Shown: positions 24,240 to 35,310, numbered from the stretch's first letter. The stretch: DNA of 64,000 nucleotides from Siphonodentalium dalli (GCA_032622095.1 CP136063.1:213917982-213981981), one strand, 5' to 3'. The notes: a model not told the origin generated them from the letters alone. Numbers and translations are program-made.

Positions 24240-24370
24240 ACCACAGTTGATGTTTTGCTCAGAGTTCCCCCTGCACTATTATTTGGGTCTGTACTATTAT
24301 TAACTTTCAATGGAATTCCCCCCCCCCCCGCACTATTATTTGGGCCTGCACTTTTATTTGGAGCCTGAGA
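24240..24370. repeat. Local 'GCACTATTATTTGGG' repeats with poly-C
   Basis: 'CTGCACTATTATTTGGGTCT' and 'CGCACTATTATTTGGGCCTG' flank a C-run, and related text is at 23505-23555. The matching open frames on both strands are repeat by-products. Confidence 0.55.
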
Positions 24371-24408
24371 GTAAGTTGCATTGACATTTATTTTCACGAA
24401 TTACCATG

Positions 24409-25117
24409 CTAAAGGCCAAAGAAAACAGATTGTATGTTTCCGGTGAAAAAATTTAGGGTACTAGTAGGTAGGTAGGGAATTTTTTTTATTTTATTTTATT
24501 TTGATATTTTTTATCCAGCTGCAGAAATATTGAACTACCTCGACCAAAGTGACATAAAATGCCAACCCGTGCCATGGGGAAAGTATTACTTGATCAACAC
24601 AGTGGAAATATACATTAAGATTGATAAAAAATCAAACTTACTTCATGCTTACGTATGTTTTTTATTATATCTAATACCACATTTTCATAAATTTGGCTAT
24701 AAACTTGGTACAAAATTGATGTCACTAACTTTTTATAAGAATTTTACCAATAATACCGCCATTATACCGTACATGTATTGTGACGATTACATCCCATTGT
24801 CTGGGGGTAGCCAGTACACCCACCGAGCATGCCTGGTTTTTGGAAACAGTAGCTACTAGTACATGTATACCCCTAATATATGCAGTGATAACCTCTTTAC
24901 ATGTATATATACAGATACACACCCACCATGTCTGTTGATAGTGTTCCATAAGTCCCAAACAAGACATAAAGCAGGCAGGAGATCCACTCTCAGGAAATTA
25001 AAATTGCAAAAATTTTGACTTTTTCTCAAAATATCAATAAAAAGTTTAGGGTCGGCGGGTTATTTTTAGGGTCGGTCGATGTACGGAAACATAGTATCTT
25101 TTTTCTTTGGCCTAAGG
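24409..25117. mobile_element. Foldback/MITE with AAAGGCCAAAGAAAA ends
   Basis: Left 'TAAAGGCCAAAGAAAACAGA' and 'GTATGTTTCCGGT' pair with right 'ACGGAAACATAGTATC' and 'TTCTTTGGCCTAAGG'. Both sub-ends carry a 'TTTAGGGT' motif facing inwards. The 109-codon ORF inside (24530-24859) has no recognisable domain. A fragment of the right end ('TTAGGGTCGGC') recurs at 60590. Confidence 0.7.
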
Positions 25118-25298
25118 AACATTGCAACTGGTTTGAAGTAACATGACCGCGTTGCGTCAACACTGGAACTGCATTGATGGTAATTTTCAACATGGTCTCA
25201 CTGAGGTTCTATCAAATATAAATACTAGTATGGTTGAGGCCAACTTGAGGGAGACAATTATTTTGAGAATATGTGATCCTGTGTTAACATGAGCCTAA

Positions 25299-25664
25299 GG
25301 CGACACCAATTTTTAAGTCTGGTTTACGAACACCTCCTACAACTTTGTTTCCATTTCATGAAAAAAAAAATAACTTTTTTTGTCCCAAAATATTTTACAC
25401 GCGTACTGATTTTCATGTGCTGTCGCATCCGGTTCTGCTTATGATCATTTACAGATCCATATTTTCATGTATTTCATGACAAGATATGTCTTGTTTGGTT
25501 TGAACAGAATTTCATTCAAAAACATTTTTTCACAATTTTTGTAAAATTTATGTAAAATTCCACGATTTACTTGATATAAATCTTTTTTATTTTTATTTTT
25601 TTCCCTCCTGCATCTACTTTTTTTCTCCCCACATCGTAAACCAGACTTAAAAATTGGTGTCGCT
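25299..25664. mobile_element. GGCGACACC MITE, copy 2 (inverted)
   Basis: Same ends as 17945-18341, with the interior in opposite orientation ('TGTTTCCATTTCATGAAAAA', 'GCGTACTGATTTTCATGTGC'). Flanked by TAA on both sides. Confidence 0.85.
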
Positions 25665-25969
25665 TAAATATCATCTGATGGAGTCAAAATCATTGAACCG
25701 TCACTTATGCATGCACATGTTGTCTTGATGTTGAGTCTGGCTTTCATCATTTTCATTAGTTTTAATACTGTTATATCCACCAAAGGTTGAGGTGTTATGG
25801 AACAACTGTACGGCATCGTATACTGTTATCTTCCGAGTAAATATGGAGTCTCTAATTCTTTTATCAGTCACGCATCTACTCATCAAATAGTATAATCCTT
25901 AAATATTTGTAGTCCAGGTGATCTCGACTGCACAGTACATGTATAAACATTCATCTGTGCACAGTGTGT

Positions 25970-26190
25970 TTTAAATTTCTTTGCCGTGTAACAACTGTTG
26001 TCCCAAGTTTCAATGCCTTGTCCTCCTGGTATGTAGGGATTACCAATTTACCATTGCCGTGTTTTAATTTGCAATTTTGATGATGACGCTCACTAAGCTT
26101 GTTGATAATTTTCTTTGTCGTGTAACAACTGTTGTACCAAGTTTCTATGCCGCGTCCTCCTGGTATTTAGGGATTACCGGTGCCTTTAAT
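25970..26190. repeat. Direct duplication, about 134 bp apart
   Basis: 'GTGTAACAACTGTTGT.CCAA' and 'GTCCTCCTGGTAT.TAGGGAT' occur at about 25986 and 26120 in the same order. Non-coding. Confidence 0.7.
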
Positions 26191-26431
26191 AGCGTCAGAT
26201 GCATCATTGCCAGTTAATGTACATTAGAGTGGAACTGAATTAACAATGTCACATTGACACAGTACTCAGTTAAGACCAGTAAAACAGCAAAAGTAGTATT
26301 ATTGTACAGCAGGCTTATCACTATCAGTACTTACTACATGTACTGACCCCTTACTATCGTGGATCAATCTGAATCTGAATGGTTACGCTGCAGATCCCAA
26401 TTATGGTAATTTCGCAGCGGGCGAGAGAGTC

Positions 26432-26961
26432 TCAGATCTTTTCCTTCAGCGCACTCTTGAAGGAATCCACAGGCTGTTGTTGTAGGATTAAGGATTCCTC
26501 CAGCTGATTCCAGTCGCATATAGTTCGAACAAATGTGGAATTAGCGAACTGAGCTGACACGTATGGTATAGCCTCGTAGCACTGACTGTTGTTCCTTTAA
26601 ATTAGGTGCCGAGGAATTTGGCTGGTGACGTAGCCTGTCAGAACTTTGCTCTGCGATCTAAGACGCCTTGTTTCGGGTGTAAAGTATTGATTAGGTGGTA
26701 TAGCCGGGACCAATCCACCCACCACCTTACTCAAGAATCCCAGCCGATTTATTTTCCGCCGTTTCTGCAATGTTGGTAAATCTAGCTCGTAGAGGATCTT
26801 GGTCATATATCCATCTTCTTTGCTCTTATAGTCTCTTTTAATGAAACGGGCTGCTCTACGCTGGATTCTTTCCAGCTTGTCGATGTGATTTTGTTGGTAG
26901 GGGTCCCAGATGGTGTCTGCGTAGTCCATGTCCATGATCTTCAAACTTCTCAATTCTTCTT
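26432..26961 (-). pseudogene. Non-LTR retrotransposon (CR1/Jockey-like) RT C-terminal tail, broken
   Basis: Minus-strand frame with 'MDYADTIWDPYQQNHIDKLE', 'RIQRRAARFIKRDY', 'ILYELDLPTLQKRR', then 'FTPETRRLRSQ'. This is the standard region after the RT palm in CR1/Jockey/L2-type LINEs. A TAA after 'RHLI' (26597-26599) interrupts it, but the same frame continues with 'STFVRTICDWNQLEES' and 'SFKSALKEKI' to a TGA at 26432-26434, which is the normal LINE terminus. So one nonsense mutation breaks an otherwise colinear tail. There is no palm domain or endonuclease: the copy is 5'-truncated and inactive. Confidence 0.85.
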
Positions 26962-27689
26962 CTTCTGGACAGGTGCATTATGAGCAGGCCACTGGCACTA
27001 CATCATGATTGTACCTGTACCACAAATTCAATTTTGAGAAAATATTCTGGTTATGGCCAGGTAGCTGAGGTACTGTTCAATACTATAGTTGATCCGTTTC
27101 GTTATCGTAGCTTAATTCTTACTGTTCCGGGAATTGAAATATTTTTTGTCACATGAAATTCAGTCTTTTTCGATATTTGCGCACATCCATGGGGAGAAAT
27201 CGGCGAATCTTATATATAAGTCAACAGTTTATCCGTTTGTAGCAAATACACCATTTCCTTCTGTCAATCCGCGTTGATTCGCGACAAAATTAACTCAAAA
27301 TACCACAAGGAATAATCCGCGCTTCATTTTGAAGAACGATAACTAAAAGTTAAGATTGTAATTTGGCTGCAGAAACGAAACGAAACGAATTTTGAAACAC
27401 AATAATTGTATTCACTAATATTTTCCTGTTGGTATATGGTCTACTATAGTATATGCAATCATTTATTTGAAATAATAAGTATCACTTAGAGAATAATTCT
27501 TACTGATAATTAGAAATCTCTTTATTTTGTATCCCATTAATATTAAATAATGGCCCTGAAAATTGTCTGTTTGTCAGTTTAATGTTCACTAATTATAGCT
27601 AGGCTGTTAGATAAAGTATGATATTGCTTCATTTGTCCGGGGTAGTGTATTGTCATACTGTCATAATAAACTTCAAGTAATAAGGTAAC
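26962..27689. other. No gene seen
   Basis: AT-rich sequence leading into the minisatellite. A GAA-rich stretch lies at the truncation point of the LINE. Confidence 0.5.
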
Positions 27690-29515
27690 TACTCGTCAAT
27701 GATGCTTGAATACATAAATGATTAATAAGGTAACAACTACCCGTCAATGATCGACGTCTTAATATAGAAAGGTTTTATAAGGTAACTAACTACACGGCAA
27801 TGATACTTATTATAGAAGGTTAATAACTTCTTGTCAATGATGCTTTAATATAGAAAGGGTTAATAAGGTAACTACCCGTCAATAATGCTTTAGTGTAGAA
27901 ATTGTTACTAAGGTAACTACATGTCAATGATGCTTTAATAAAGAAAGGGTTAATACGATAAAGTTCTACACGTCAATGATGCTTAAATATAGAAAGGGCT
28001 AATAGGGTAACTACACGTCAATGATGTTTTAATATAGAAAGGGTTAATATGGTAATTACACGCCAATGGTGTTTTAATATAGAAAGGGTTAATATGGTAA
28101 CTACCGTCCATGATGCTTTAATATATAACTGGCTACTATGATAACTACATGTCAATGATGCTTTATTGTAGAAAGGGTTAATAATGTAACTAATCACCAA
28201 TGATACTCATTATAAAAAGGGTTAATAAGGTAACTGCCTGTCAATTATTGCTTCAACGTAGAAAGGGTTAATAAGCTAATTACACGCCAATGGTGCTTTA
28301 ATATAGAAAGGGTTAATATGGTAACTATCAGTCAATGATGCTTTAATATAGAAAGTGTTATAATATGGTAACTGCACGTCAATGATGCTTTGATACAAAA
28401 ATGGTTAATAAGGTAATTACCCGCCAATGGCGCTTTAATATAGAAATGGTTTATAATGTAACTACTCACCAATGATACTTAGTATAGAAAGGGTTGTTTA
28501 ATGTAACTACCTGTCAATAAATGCTTTAATATAGAAAAGGTTAATAAGGTAACTACACGCCAATGATACTTAGTATAGAAAGGGTTGGTAAGGTAACTAC
28601 ACGACAATGATACTTTAGTATATAGAGGGTTAATTAGGCAACTACCCGTCAACGATGCTTTAATATAGAAAGGGTTAACATGGTAACTACACGTCAATGA
28701 TATTTTAATAAAGAAAGGGCTAATAAGGTAACTACATGTCAATGCTGCTTTAATACATAAATGGTTAATAAGGTAACTTCACGTCAATGATGCTTTAATA
28801 TAGAAAGGGTTAATACTGTAACTACTCACCAATGATACTTAGTATAGAACGGGTTAATAAGATAACTACCCAGCAATAATGATGCTTTAATATAGAGAGG
28901 GTTATAATAAGGTAACTACACGTCAATGATGCTTTAATACATAAATGGTTAATAAGGTAACTACCCGCCAATGGCGCTTTAATATAGAAAGGGTTAATAA
29001 TGCAACTACTCACCAATGATACTTAGTATAGAAAGGGTTAATAAGGTAACTACCTGTCAATTAATGCTTTAATATAGAAAGGGTTAATAAGGTAACTACA
29101 CGCCAACGGTACTTAGTATAGAAAGGGTTAATAAGGTAACTATATACGACAATGATACTTTGATATATACAGAGTTAAGGAGCCAACTACCCGTCAATGA
29201 TGCTATACTATAGAAAGGGTTAACATTGTAACTACACATCAATGATATTTTAATATAGAAAGGGTTAATAAGGTAACTACGCGTCAATGATGCTTTAATA
29301 AAGAAAGGGTTAATAAGGTAACTTCACATCAATGGTGCTTTAATATAGAAAGGGTTAATAATGTAACTACTCACCAATGTTACTTAGTATAGAAAGGATT
29401 AATAAGGTAACTGCCTGTCAATTAATGATTTAATATAGAATGGTTAATAAGGTAACTACACGCCAATGGTGCTGTAATATAGAAAGGTTTAATAAGGTGA
29501 CTTCAATGCAGATTA
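27690..29515. repeat. 45-bp minisatellite, about 40 units
   Basis: A unit built from 'TATAGAAAGGGTTAATAAGG', 'TAACTAC.CGTCAATGATGC' and 'TTTAA' repeats across 1.8 kb with point changes and small indels. 'CACGTCAATGATGC', 'CGCCAATGGTGC' and 'CACCAATGATACTTAGTA' are subtypes that come back in the same order at about 28430-28520, 28800-28860 and 28990-29040, so longer blocks were duplicated too. Unit length divisible by three creates fake open frames on the minus strand. Confidence 0.92.
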
Positions 29516-29835
29516 TACAGTTTAACAAAATACCACAGGTGTATATATCCGGGTGAACACTGTAGTAAATACCTGGGCGAAACCCTGGTGTAAATACCTG
29601 GGTGTAAATACCTGGTGTAAATACCTGGGTGTAAATCCGTAAAAACCCGGGTAAACTGGGGTTTATACCTAACATATATCGAAAACACCTGGGTAAATCT
29701 ATATAAATCCCTGATTTACCTGGGTGTAACCTGGGTGTGACCTGGGTGGAACCAGGGTAAAACCTATATGTACCGGGGTATACCTAGGTAAACACCAAGA
29801 TTTACCCAGGTACATTTTTATATGGGCCTCCCCCA
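29516..29835. repeat. 'ACCTGGGT' palindromic element, short copy
   Basis: Dense 'TACCTGGGTGTAAATACCTG' units turn into 'CCTGGGTGTAACCTGGGTGT' and then 'ACCAAGATTTACCCAGGTAC'. The right end 'ACATTTTTATATGGGCCTCC' is the complement of the left end of 15505-16356. It abuts the 45-bp minisatellite. Confidence 0.8.
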
Positions 29836-29888
29836 ATCATGTATGTTTAGTCAAGAGTCTGTCGGCAAGCTGCATTAAATATCGGAAC

Positions 29889-30355
29889 ACTTAAAGATAC
29901 TCAATCCGATCAGGCCCACATAAATTACTATCTCTTTGGCTTCGGGGATAACAAATAATTGACTCGAGACGAGTAAACCTACCTATCAACGCTCATAGTG
30001 ATCAGATTGTTTTTTGAAGTTTTGTTATTTCTATTGTTTCTGGCCCAGAAACACGCCGTCAAAAGGATGGTCTCAGTCAAAATTGCGTCATTAATACACT
30101 TGATTTCAGAGTTATCCAGCTTCGCATGTTTGAATAAGTGTTTCTGTGAAAATTATTAGTACACATCTCGAGAAAATTACAAACTTAGGGGCAATTATTA
30201 GTACGCATCTTGATAAAATTGCAAACATCAAAAATCGATATCTAATAACTCTGAGCTTTGATGGATGGGTTCCTCGACTCGAATCAAATATTTTTTTACC
30301 ACTGAAGTCAAAGAAATGGTAATTTAGGGGTGCTTAATCGGATTGAATACCTTTA
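29889..30355. mobile_element. 'AAAGGTACTCAATCCGATT' family MITE, copy 2
   Basis: Left 'CTTAAAGATACTCAATCCGA', right 'TTAATCGGATTGAATACCTT'. Interior shares 'GATATCTAATAACTCTGAGC' and 'TCCTCGACTCGAATC' with 18373-19316. Confidence 0.8.
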
Positions 30356-32886
30356 ATTTGTCTGAGCTAATTAAAACTGACAAATATTTAGCGATTTTGG
30401 TTTTATATTGCCAAAAAATAAAATAAACTTTCATCAAACTTTGATACAAAACACCCAACAGCTATTTGAACTAACTATTTAGAAAAGTCCACAGACAGGC
30501 TAAAACACATATATATAACATCTAAATACGTCCCTAAGTCGGTCAAATAAACACAAAACCGTTTAACACACATTTTAACTATACGTTACTTATTGAACGA
30601 GAAAGTGCTCACATGGTTATTTTTAATACAATGGTGAAGCACAGAAAAAAATATCATTTCCAGTATCAAATTGAAACAAAATAGTGTATATCCATGTGTA
30701 TAGATCATGTCATGCATATCTACTCTGGCTTCGCCAAGATATCATACTCCACTAGTTCAAAACATGGTAACTTTCTGTTGCTCCGACAGGGAAGTTTTAT
30801 AACAATGAAAAACAAATGCAGTTAATATAATGCTCGGTTATACCTGTTCCGTAATAACATTGTATTTTATAGCAGGTAAAGGTCCCAACTCGAGTTTGCA
30901 TGGTTTGGGGGACTTGAATTAATCGCTTGTACTGTGCGTCGCTTGGAATTTCATTGGTGTTGGCTCACAAAGCTACACAAATCTTGCAACCTCGAGCTGG
31001 GAATTTATTTTCATAGAACAAGTATTAACACAGAAATATACTCCCTGCGTGGTTTGTTCAATCTTCAACCCCATCAGAAGATAATAGAAAATGATCATAG
31101 GGTTTGAAAATATGGAAAATGATATATACGGGGGTATATAGCCAGAGTAAAGATTCATGGCATGATCTAACATGTGTGACGAACTTGAACATTTTAGGGT
31201 GAACATTATAGGTACGTAAGGCGTTCGCATTGGTCTGTAAAATCATTATCACCAAGAGACAATGTTGAACAATGGATTGGTTTGTTCTTGTGTTGATTGT
31301 CGATAAGACATGGATAACGTGATCATGCGTTGTTTTTTAACTTTTTTTGAAGCACGAGTCGTTTTACAATCGATACAATCTCTTTGGTAAATGGTCAACA
31401 GAACCGAGATTCATGCACTAATTGGCGATAAAATGACTATCAATGTTACATTACTGTTCACAGAAGTATGCAAAATACATGGAAAGTGTCGTAGTTGAGC
31501 ATCAGCAATCCAGTTAAAACGAGGTGTTTGAAAAACAAATTGTGTGCACATTTACTCACTGCGAAACCCCTTGTTTAATACTGGCATACCACATTCCATT
31601 ATTAACTGAATTTAAAAACAAAACAAAACAAATCGAGGCCTGAGTTTTCATGGAGATAGACTTTTTTTTATAGATGCTAGGATTTTACAGATTTCAGGCT
31701 CATATTTCAAATTGTTTCATGATTCCTCCCCACAATTGGTACAGTTAGGAAATTCCAAACCACGGGGTGGGAAGCAAATAAAATTACACGACATTGCGAG
31801 CTCGGTCTGGTTAAAAGGGGCGGGATGCAGCCGGAAAATCACAGGAGCCCTCTAGCCACGTCGCTGGTGACTAATCAACTATATATTGGAACGATATATA
31901 ATCACTATCTACGCGATTGTATGCCGTTTCGAAGAAAAGATAATACATGTTACATTTGCGCACTAACCATTTGTTAACTTCTGTGTGTGATACTTAAAGG
32001 TACATGTAAGGTCACCGTGTTGAGTGAATATTTGGAAATCATGCATATACGATGGGAAATTTCTAACAACGGGGGTGGCCCATGTCATGTAAGAATTGTC
32101 CAATATAACTGGAAATGCTATGATACCTTTCAGTTTGAAACATCATGAAGGGGGTTGGTGTGCGAAATTAAATTGTCATGTTGTTCTGAGTCACGTCTAG
32201 CCACGCCCTGTGTATAAACCATAGGATGATACTTAAAATTCAAGCAAGTACATCATGTAGGTTTCTTTCTGATAATAATTGGAAATTCAAAATACCCCAT
32301 ACGATTGAACACTATAATACTTCTATTCATGCGTATTCTACACAAGACAACAATGAGAAAGAATCAGTAAACCCATTTATGCAAGCTTCTTGTGTGCTTT
32401 CGACTTATTAACAATGAGACAGTTTTACCAGGTATCGTGTTGTTGGCGCCAGAATATTTGAAAAATCACATTGTATAAAGAGCGTTTTTACATCATTACC
32501 ATTATTTTTCATGTTTTATTTCCTGATAAATTATTATGGAATGTTAACGTATTTGATGTCGAATTAGATGAGGCATCTTTAAATCAAGAAAAAAAAAAAC
32601 ACAATTGGTTAGTAATATATTGCTCACATACACTGTCCGAATCCATGGCGCAACGACAAACTTCGGAAGAAACGTCCCTCGACTGGCGAGTCCTAATTCG
32701 AATTAAATAATAATTGAAATGTGTTGCTTATCGGCGTGGACAACACGGACATCACAAACTGTCCGTGCTGAACTGTGTGCGTGTACTCAGGTAATCAAGG
32801 CAGAGATGTGAGTCAGACAAAATGGATAGTTGGCTCCAATGACAATTCAATGAGTGGGTTTTAAGTCAGATAATATTCTCAGCGTC
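30356..32886. other. 2.5 kb without a supported gene
   Basis: AT-rich sequence. Short open frames (for example 30973-31255 on the minus strand, 32226-32710 on the plus strand) lack domains and splice context. Nothing here resembles another part of the window. Confidence 0.45.
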
Positions 32887-32888
32887 GG

Positions 32889-32942
32889 GAATTCGGTAAA
32901 GAATAGACTCGGGCAAGCCCTCGTCTATTCTTTTACCGATTT
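32889..32942. repeat. Short hairpin beside the ATPase cassette
   Basis: 'ATTCGGTAAAGAATAGACTC' pairs with the complement 'TCGTCTATTCTTTTACCGAT' around 'GGGCAAGCCC'. It lies 30 bp outside the left inverted repeat of the cassette. Confidence 0.75.
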
Positions 32943-32970
32943 CCCTCTGCTTCGAACATTATCCTTTACG

Positions 32971-33019
32971 TATATCACGTGAGGACCTCGGTGGGGATAG
33001 CTTCAGTCTTGAATGTTAA
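32971..33019 (+). repeat. Left 49-bp inverted repeat of the ATPase cassette
   Basis: 'TATATCACGTGAGGACCTCG' to 'CAGTCTTGAATGTTAA' is an exact inverted copy of 35011-35059. The palindromic E-box-like 'CACGTG' is included. The inner edge of the repeat contains the ATG that, in the right copy, starts the ATPase gene. Confidence 0.9.
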
Positions 33020-33098
33020 AGTGACACTCGGTACTCATAAAGTGAATGTTAAAGTGACACTAGGCACTCACTATGGATAAATGTTAAAGTGACATTCG
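33012..33098. repeat. Three tandem 'AATGTTAAAGTGACA' repeats
   Basis: The motif occurs at about 33012, 33046 and 33078, each followed by a 'CTCGGTACTCA' or 'CTAGGCACTCA' type tail. They begin at the inner edge of the left inverted repeat. Confidence 0.75.
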
Positions 33099-33107
33099 CA
33101 TTGAAAA

Positions 33108-33262
33108 CTTCAAAAAGTTAAAAAATTTCAAAAAGTTCAAAAATTTCAAAAACTTCAAAAATTTCAAAAATTTCAAAAACTTCAAAAATTTCAAACATTT
33201 TAAAAACTTCAAAAACTTCAAAAAAAATCAAATTTTCCAAAAACTTCAAAAATTTAACAAAT
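33108..33262. repeat. A-rich simple repeat 'TTCAAAAA(C/T)'
   Basis: Roughly 15 units of 'TTCAAAAATTTCAAAAACT'. It is followed by a fragment of the mariner-like MITE at 33263-33310. Confidence 0.85.
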
Positions 33263-33411
33263 TTCAGGATTTAGTCTTAAATATGGCTTGTTGCCATTCA
33301 TCGGAAAGCTCTGGGGGTACAGTGGTGAGCGCCACCGAAAAGAGCAAGTGAGCAAGGGAAAAAGAGAAAAATAACATGACATGTGGTACATACTACAATT
33401 TATTATATTAA

Positions 33412-34242
33412 CTATTCACTGTCACTTTCGTCCGAATTGTCATCACTTTCGTCAGATGTGTCATTTGCTTCGTCCATGAACTTTTCTAGCAATGGTTTGT
33501 ACTTTAATATTGACATTTTCACTGCATCACGATCTTCAAAACCATTCTTCATATATTTGTCCACTTTATCCATGACACTGTTGTGCAGAGTCCCATTGCG
33601 CAGCCACATATTCTTTATTATTGTCCAAGCATAAACATTCATAAATAGCCTCAGGCCTTCAGTTTTAAGATCTGTACTTTTAAGGTCCTTGTAAGCTTGT
33701 ACTTTTGCCTCTTTTTCTGTCGAGCCATTTTCCATATACGTTTCCACGTTATCACTCCATGCTTCTTGTGCTTTATCTCTACTCTCATCACACAAACTTT
33801 TGAAGTATTCATCTTCATTCGATTTAATTTTCTTATTCTGACTATCATCCGTGTCCTCAGTTAATTTTCGTTTTAACTTATTTTCTTGACACCAGTTTTT
33901 TACGTGTCTCTGAACATCATGCTGATCTTCGAACAAAAGCCCGCAGTCATTATAAGGGAACGACAAGTCTTCTCGAACGTCTATGTTTTGACGGTTTTCC
34001 TTATTAATTTCATCGAGCTCACCATGTGTCCTCAGGTCCTTAGTATAGCCATTATGTTGACCCTGGGGCACAATATAATAATGTGCCATGCCCTCCTGTT
34101 GACCAGGGAGTTCTCTGTCATCGTATTTCATCCCATTCCATTGACCCGGGCTATTGTTGTCATCATATTTCACCCCATTCTGTTCATCTGGGTGCTCGCT
34201 GTCCTTATAGAGATTATATTTCATGCCATTCCATTCACCCAT
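33412..34242 (-). CDS. Uncharacterised 276-aa protein, partner of the packaging ATPase
   Basis: Intact single-exon gene. Residues 1-52 hold three degenerate copies of a motif like 'QWNGMKYDD'. Around residues 97-118 is a conserved-looking Cys/His cluster, 'CGLLFEDQHDVQRHVKNWC', possibly a zinc-binding finger (C100, H113, C118 and a further ligand). Next comes a lysine-rich, nuclear-localisation-like segment ('NKLKRKLTEDTDDSQNKKIK'), then charged helical text and an acidic tail 'DESDDNSDESDSE'. Its ATG overlaps the stop of the ATPase gene (ATGGGTGA), as in compact viral gene sets. I recall similar proteins next to such ATPases in invertebrate genomes but cannot name a function. A Polinton-encoded minor structural or regulatory protein is one possibility. 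Confidence 0.7.
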   Translation of the reverse strand: MGEWNGMKYNLYKDSEHPDEQNGVKYDDNNSPGQWNGMKYDDRELPGQQEGMAHYYIVPQGQHNGYTKDLRTHGELDEINKENRQNIDVREDLSFPYNDCGLLFEDQHDVQRHVKNWCQENKLKRKLTEDTDDSQNKKIKSNEDEYFKSLCDESRDKAQEAWSDNVETYMENGSTEKEAKVQAYKDLKSTDLKTEGLRLFMNVYAWTIIKNMWLRNGTLHNSVMDKVDKYMKNGFEDRDAVKMSILKYKPLLEKFMDEANDTSDESDDNSDESDSE

Positions 34243-35017
34243 GTTGGTTCGTGTCCTCTTTTAGCACATTCTGTCGCAGACGTAATGTGTCCGGGGTTGC
34301 GGCTTTTAAATCCACCAGTAGGTAACCGTACGGTTCACTCGTCGCCTCTGAAAACTCTCGCATCATACGCTGAGGGCATTCAGGATACATCTGTCTTGAT
34401 AATGTTGAAATTAAACCCTTGTCAATTGGGTTATTGAACAATACCAAATATTGACAATTTCGTCGTTGCGTCGGATCTTTGTTGCAGTATAAATTCTGGT
34501 TCAAACTTATCAAAGATAAGTTCAAATGGTGACTTCCTTCGGAATGTAAATCATTAACTCTCTGGTCTTTTGATGAAGTTTGCATCAAGTCATTGAGTAT
34601 GACTAGATTTTTATACCGGGGGTTGATAAGAGAATTCAAGTTTGCTGGTATTCCCCGTATAAAGTTGACCTGAGGGGTGACGGTATACTTTATGTCGTCA
34701 TATAGGGGCTGCCAATATTTATAAAACCATATTATTCTGTCAGGTGCGGGTGATATTTTTGAGGCAGACTTTTGTAGCAAGGTTTTCACGAAGTACGTCT
34801 TCCCGCTAGATGTCGGTCCACTTACGCATGCCGTGAATGGATGCTTGAAGACAAAATCTTCATGTATATTGGCCATTGGATCATCAAAGCAGGATGTTAT
34901 GTTGCTTTGTTGCTGTTTTCCCTGATGGTGTTGTAGTAACTGGTGTTGTTGTAATGGCTGTTGCTGTCGTTGTTGTGGCTGATGCTTCTGCTTGTTGCTG
35001 CCGCTGTTTGTTAACAT
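34235..35017 (-). CDS. A32/FtsK-type genome-packaging ATPase, Maverick/Polinton or adintovirus-like
   Basis: Intact 260-aa single-exon gene. After a glutamine-rich leader (residues 9-37) comes 'HPFTACVSGPTSSGKT', with the Walker A motif GPTSSGKT at residues 67-74. 'NLVILNDLM' at 137-145 is the Walker B strand with D143. A C-terminal half follows with 'SLNQNLY' (sensor-like Asn/Gln) and 'LFNNP'. Enzymes of this family pump viral DNA into capsids and are a hallmark of Maverick/Polinton elements and related dsDNA viruses. The start ATG lies inside the 49-bp inverted repeat (35011-35059). No polymerase B, integrase, protease or capsid gene is seen nearby, so this is a minimal or reduced derivative. 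Both genes being open suggests recent activity or selection. It is most likely an endogenous mobile element; a host-domesticated gene is the alternative. Confidence 0.8.
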   Translation of the reverse strand: MLTNSGSNKQKHQPQQRQQQPLQQHQLLQHHQGKQQQSNITSCFDDPMANIHEDFVFKHPFTACVSGPTSSGKTYFVKTLLQKSASKISPAPDRIIWFYKYWQPLYDDIKYTVTPQVNFIRGIPANLNSLINPRYKNLVILNDLMQTSSKDQRVNDLHSEGSHHLNLSLISLNQNLYCNKDPTQRRNCQYLVLFNNPIDKGLISTLSRQMYPECPQRMMREFSEATSEPYGYLLVDLKAATPDTLRLRQNVLKEDTNQHG

Positions 35018-35059
35018 TCAAGACTGAAGCTATCCCCACCGAGGTCCTCACGTGATATA
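35011..35059 (-). repeat. Right 49-bp inverted repeat of the ATPase cassette
   Basis: Exact complement of 32971-33019. It overlaps the ATPase start codon, so the inverted repeat also contains the 5' leader. Confidence 0.9.
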
Positions 35060-35310
35060 CATGTAGATAATATACCGTGCATAGGGATAAGGCGGGAGTT
35101 AACCAGCGGGGTCATGTCCGGACATGCCCAACCGGTATACAAATAGACCATGATGCAATGCGTGGGCGGACTGCGGAGAATATAGGTCAAACTGTCTAGG
35201 ATGGCACCAACTGGGGTACTGCAGAGAATATAGGTCATGTACTTCGGATAGAGTTATCGTTCCTGATCTGAGGCCAAACAGGCCCGGTATCATCACGGGT
35301 CACATATTGT
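35052..35310 (-). promoter_or_regulatory. Upstream leader of the ATPase gene, dispersed in the genome
   Basis: Conserved with 15066-15300 at about 98%. Contains two 'TGACCTATATTCTC.GCAGT' direct repeats 45 bp apart and 'GTCCGGACATG'. Conservation outside any evident protein suggests promoter or terminus function, but a short leader protein cannot be excluded. Confidence 0.5.

Noticed and set aside
24530-24859. 109-codon open frame
   Set aside because: Lies inside the foldback at 24409-25117 and has no domain; codon content is as AT-rich as the surroundings.
28018-29287. Minus-strand open frames with repeated 'INPFYIKASLT' text
   Set aside because: By-products of a 45-bp tandem repeat, whose length is divisible by three.
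27690-29515. CRISPR-like array
   Set aside because: Units are contiguous and all similar, with no unique spacers, in a eukaryotic sequence. It is a minisatellite.
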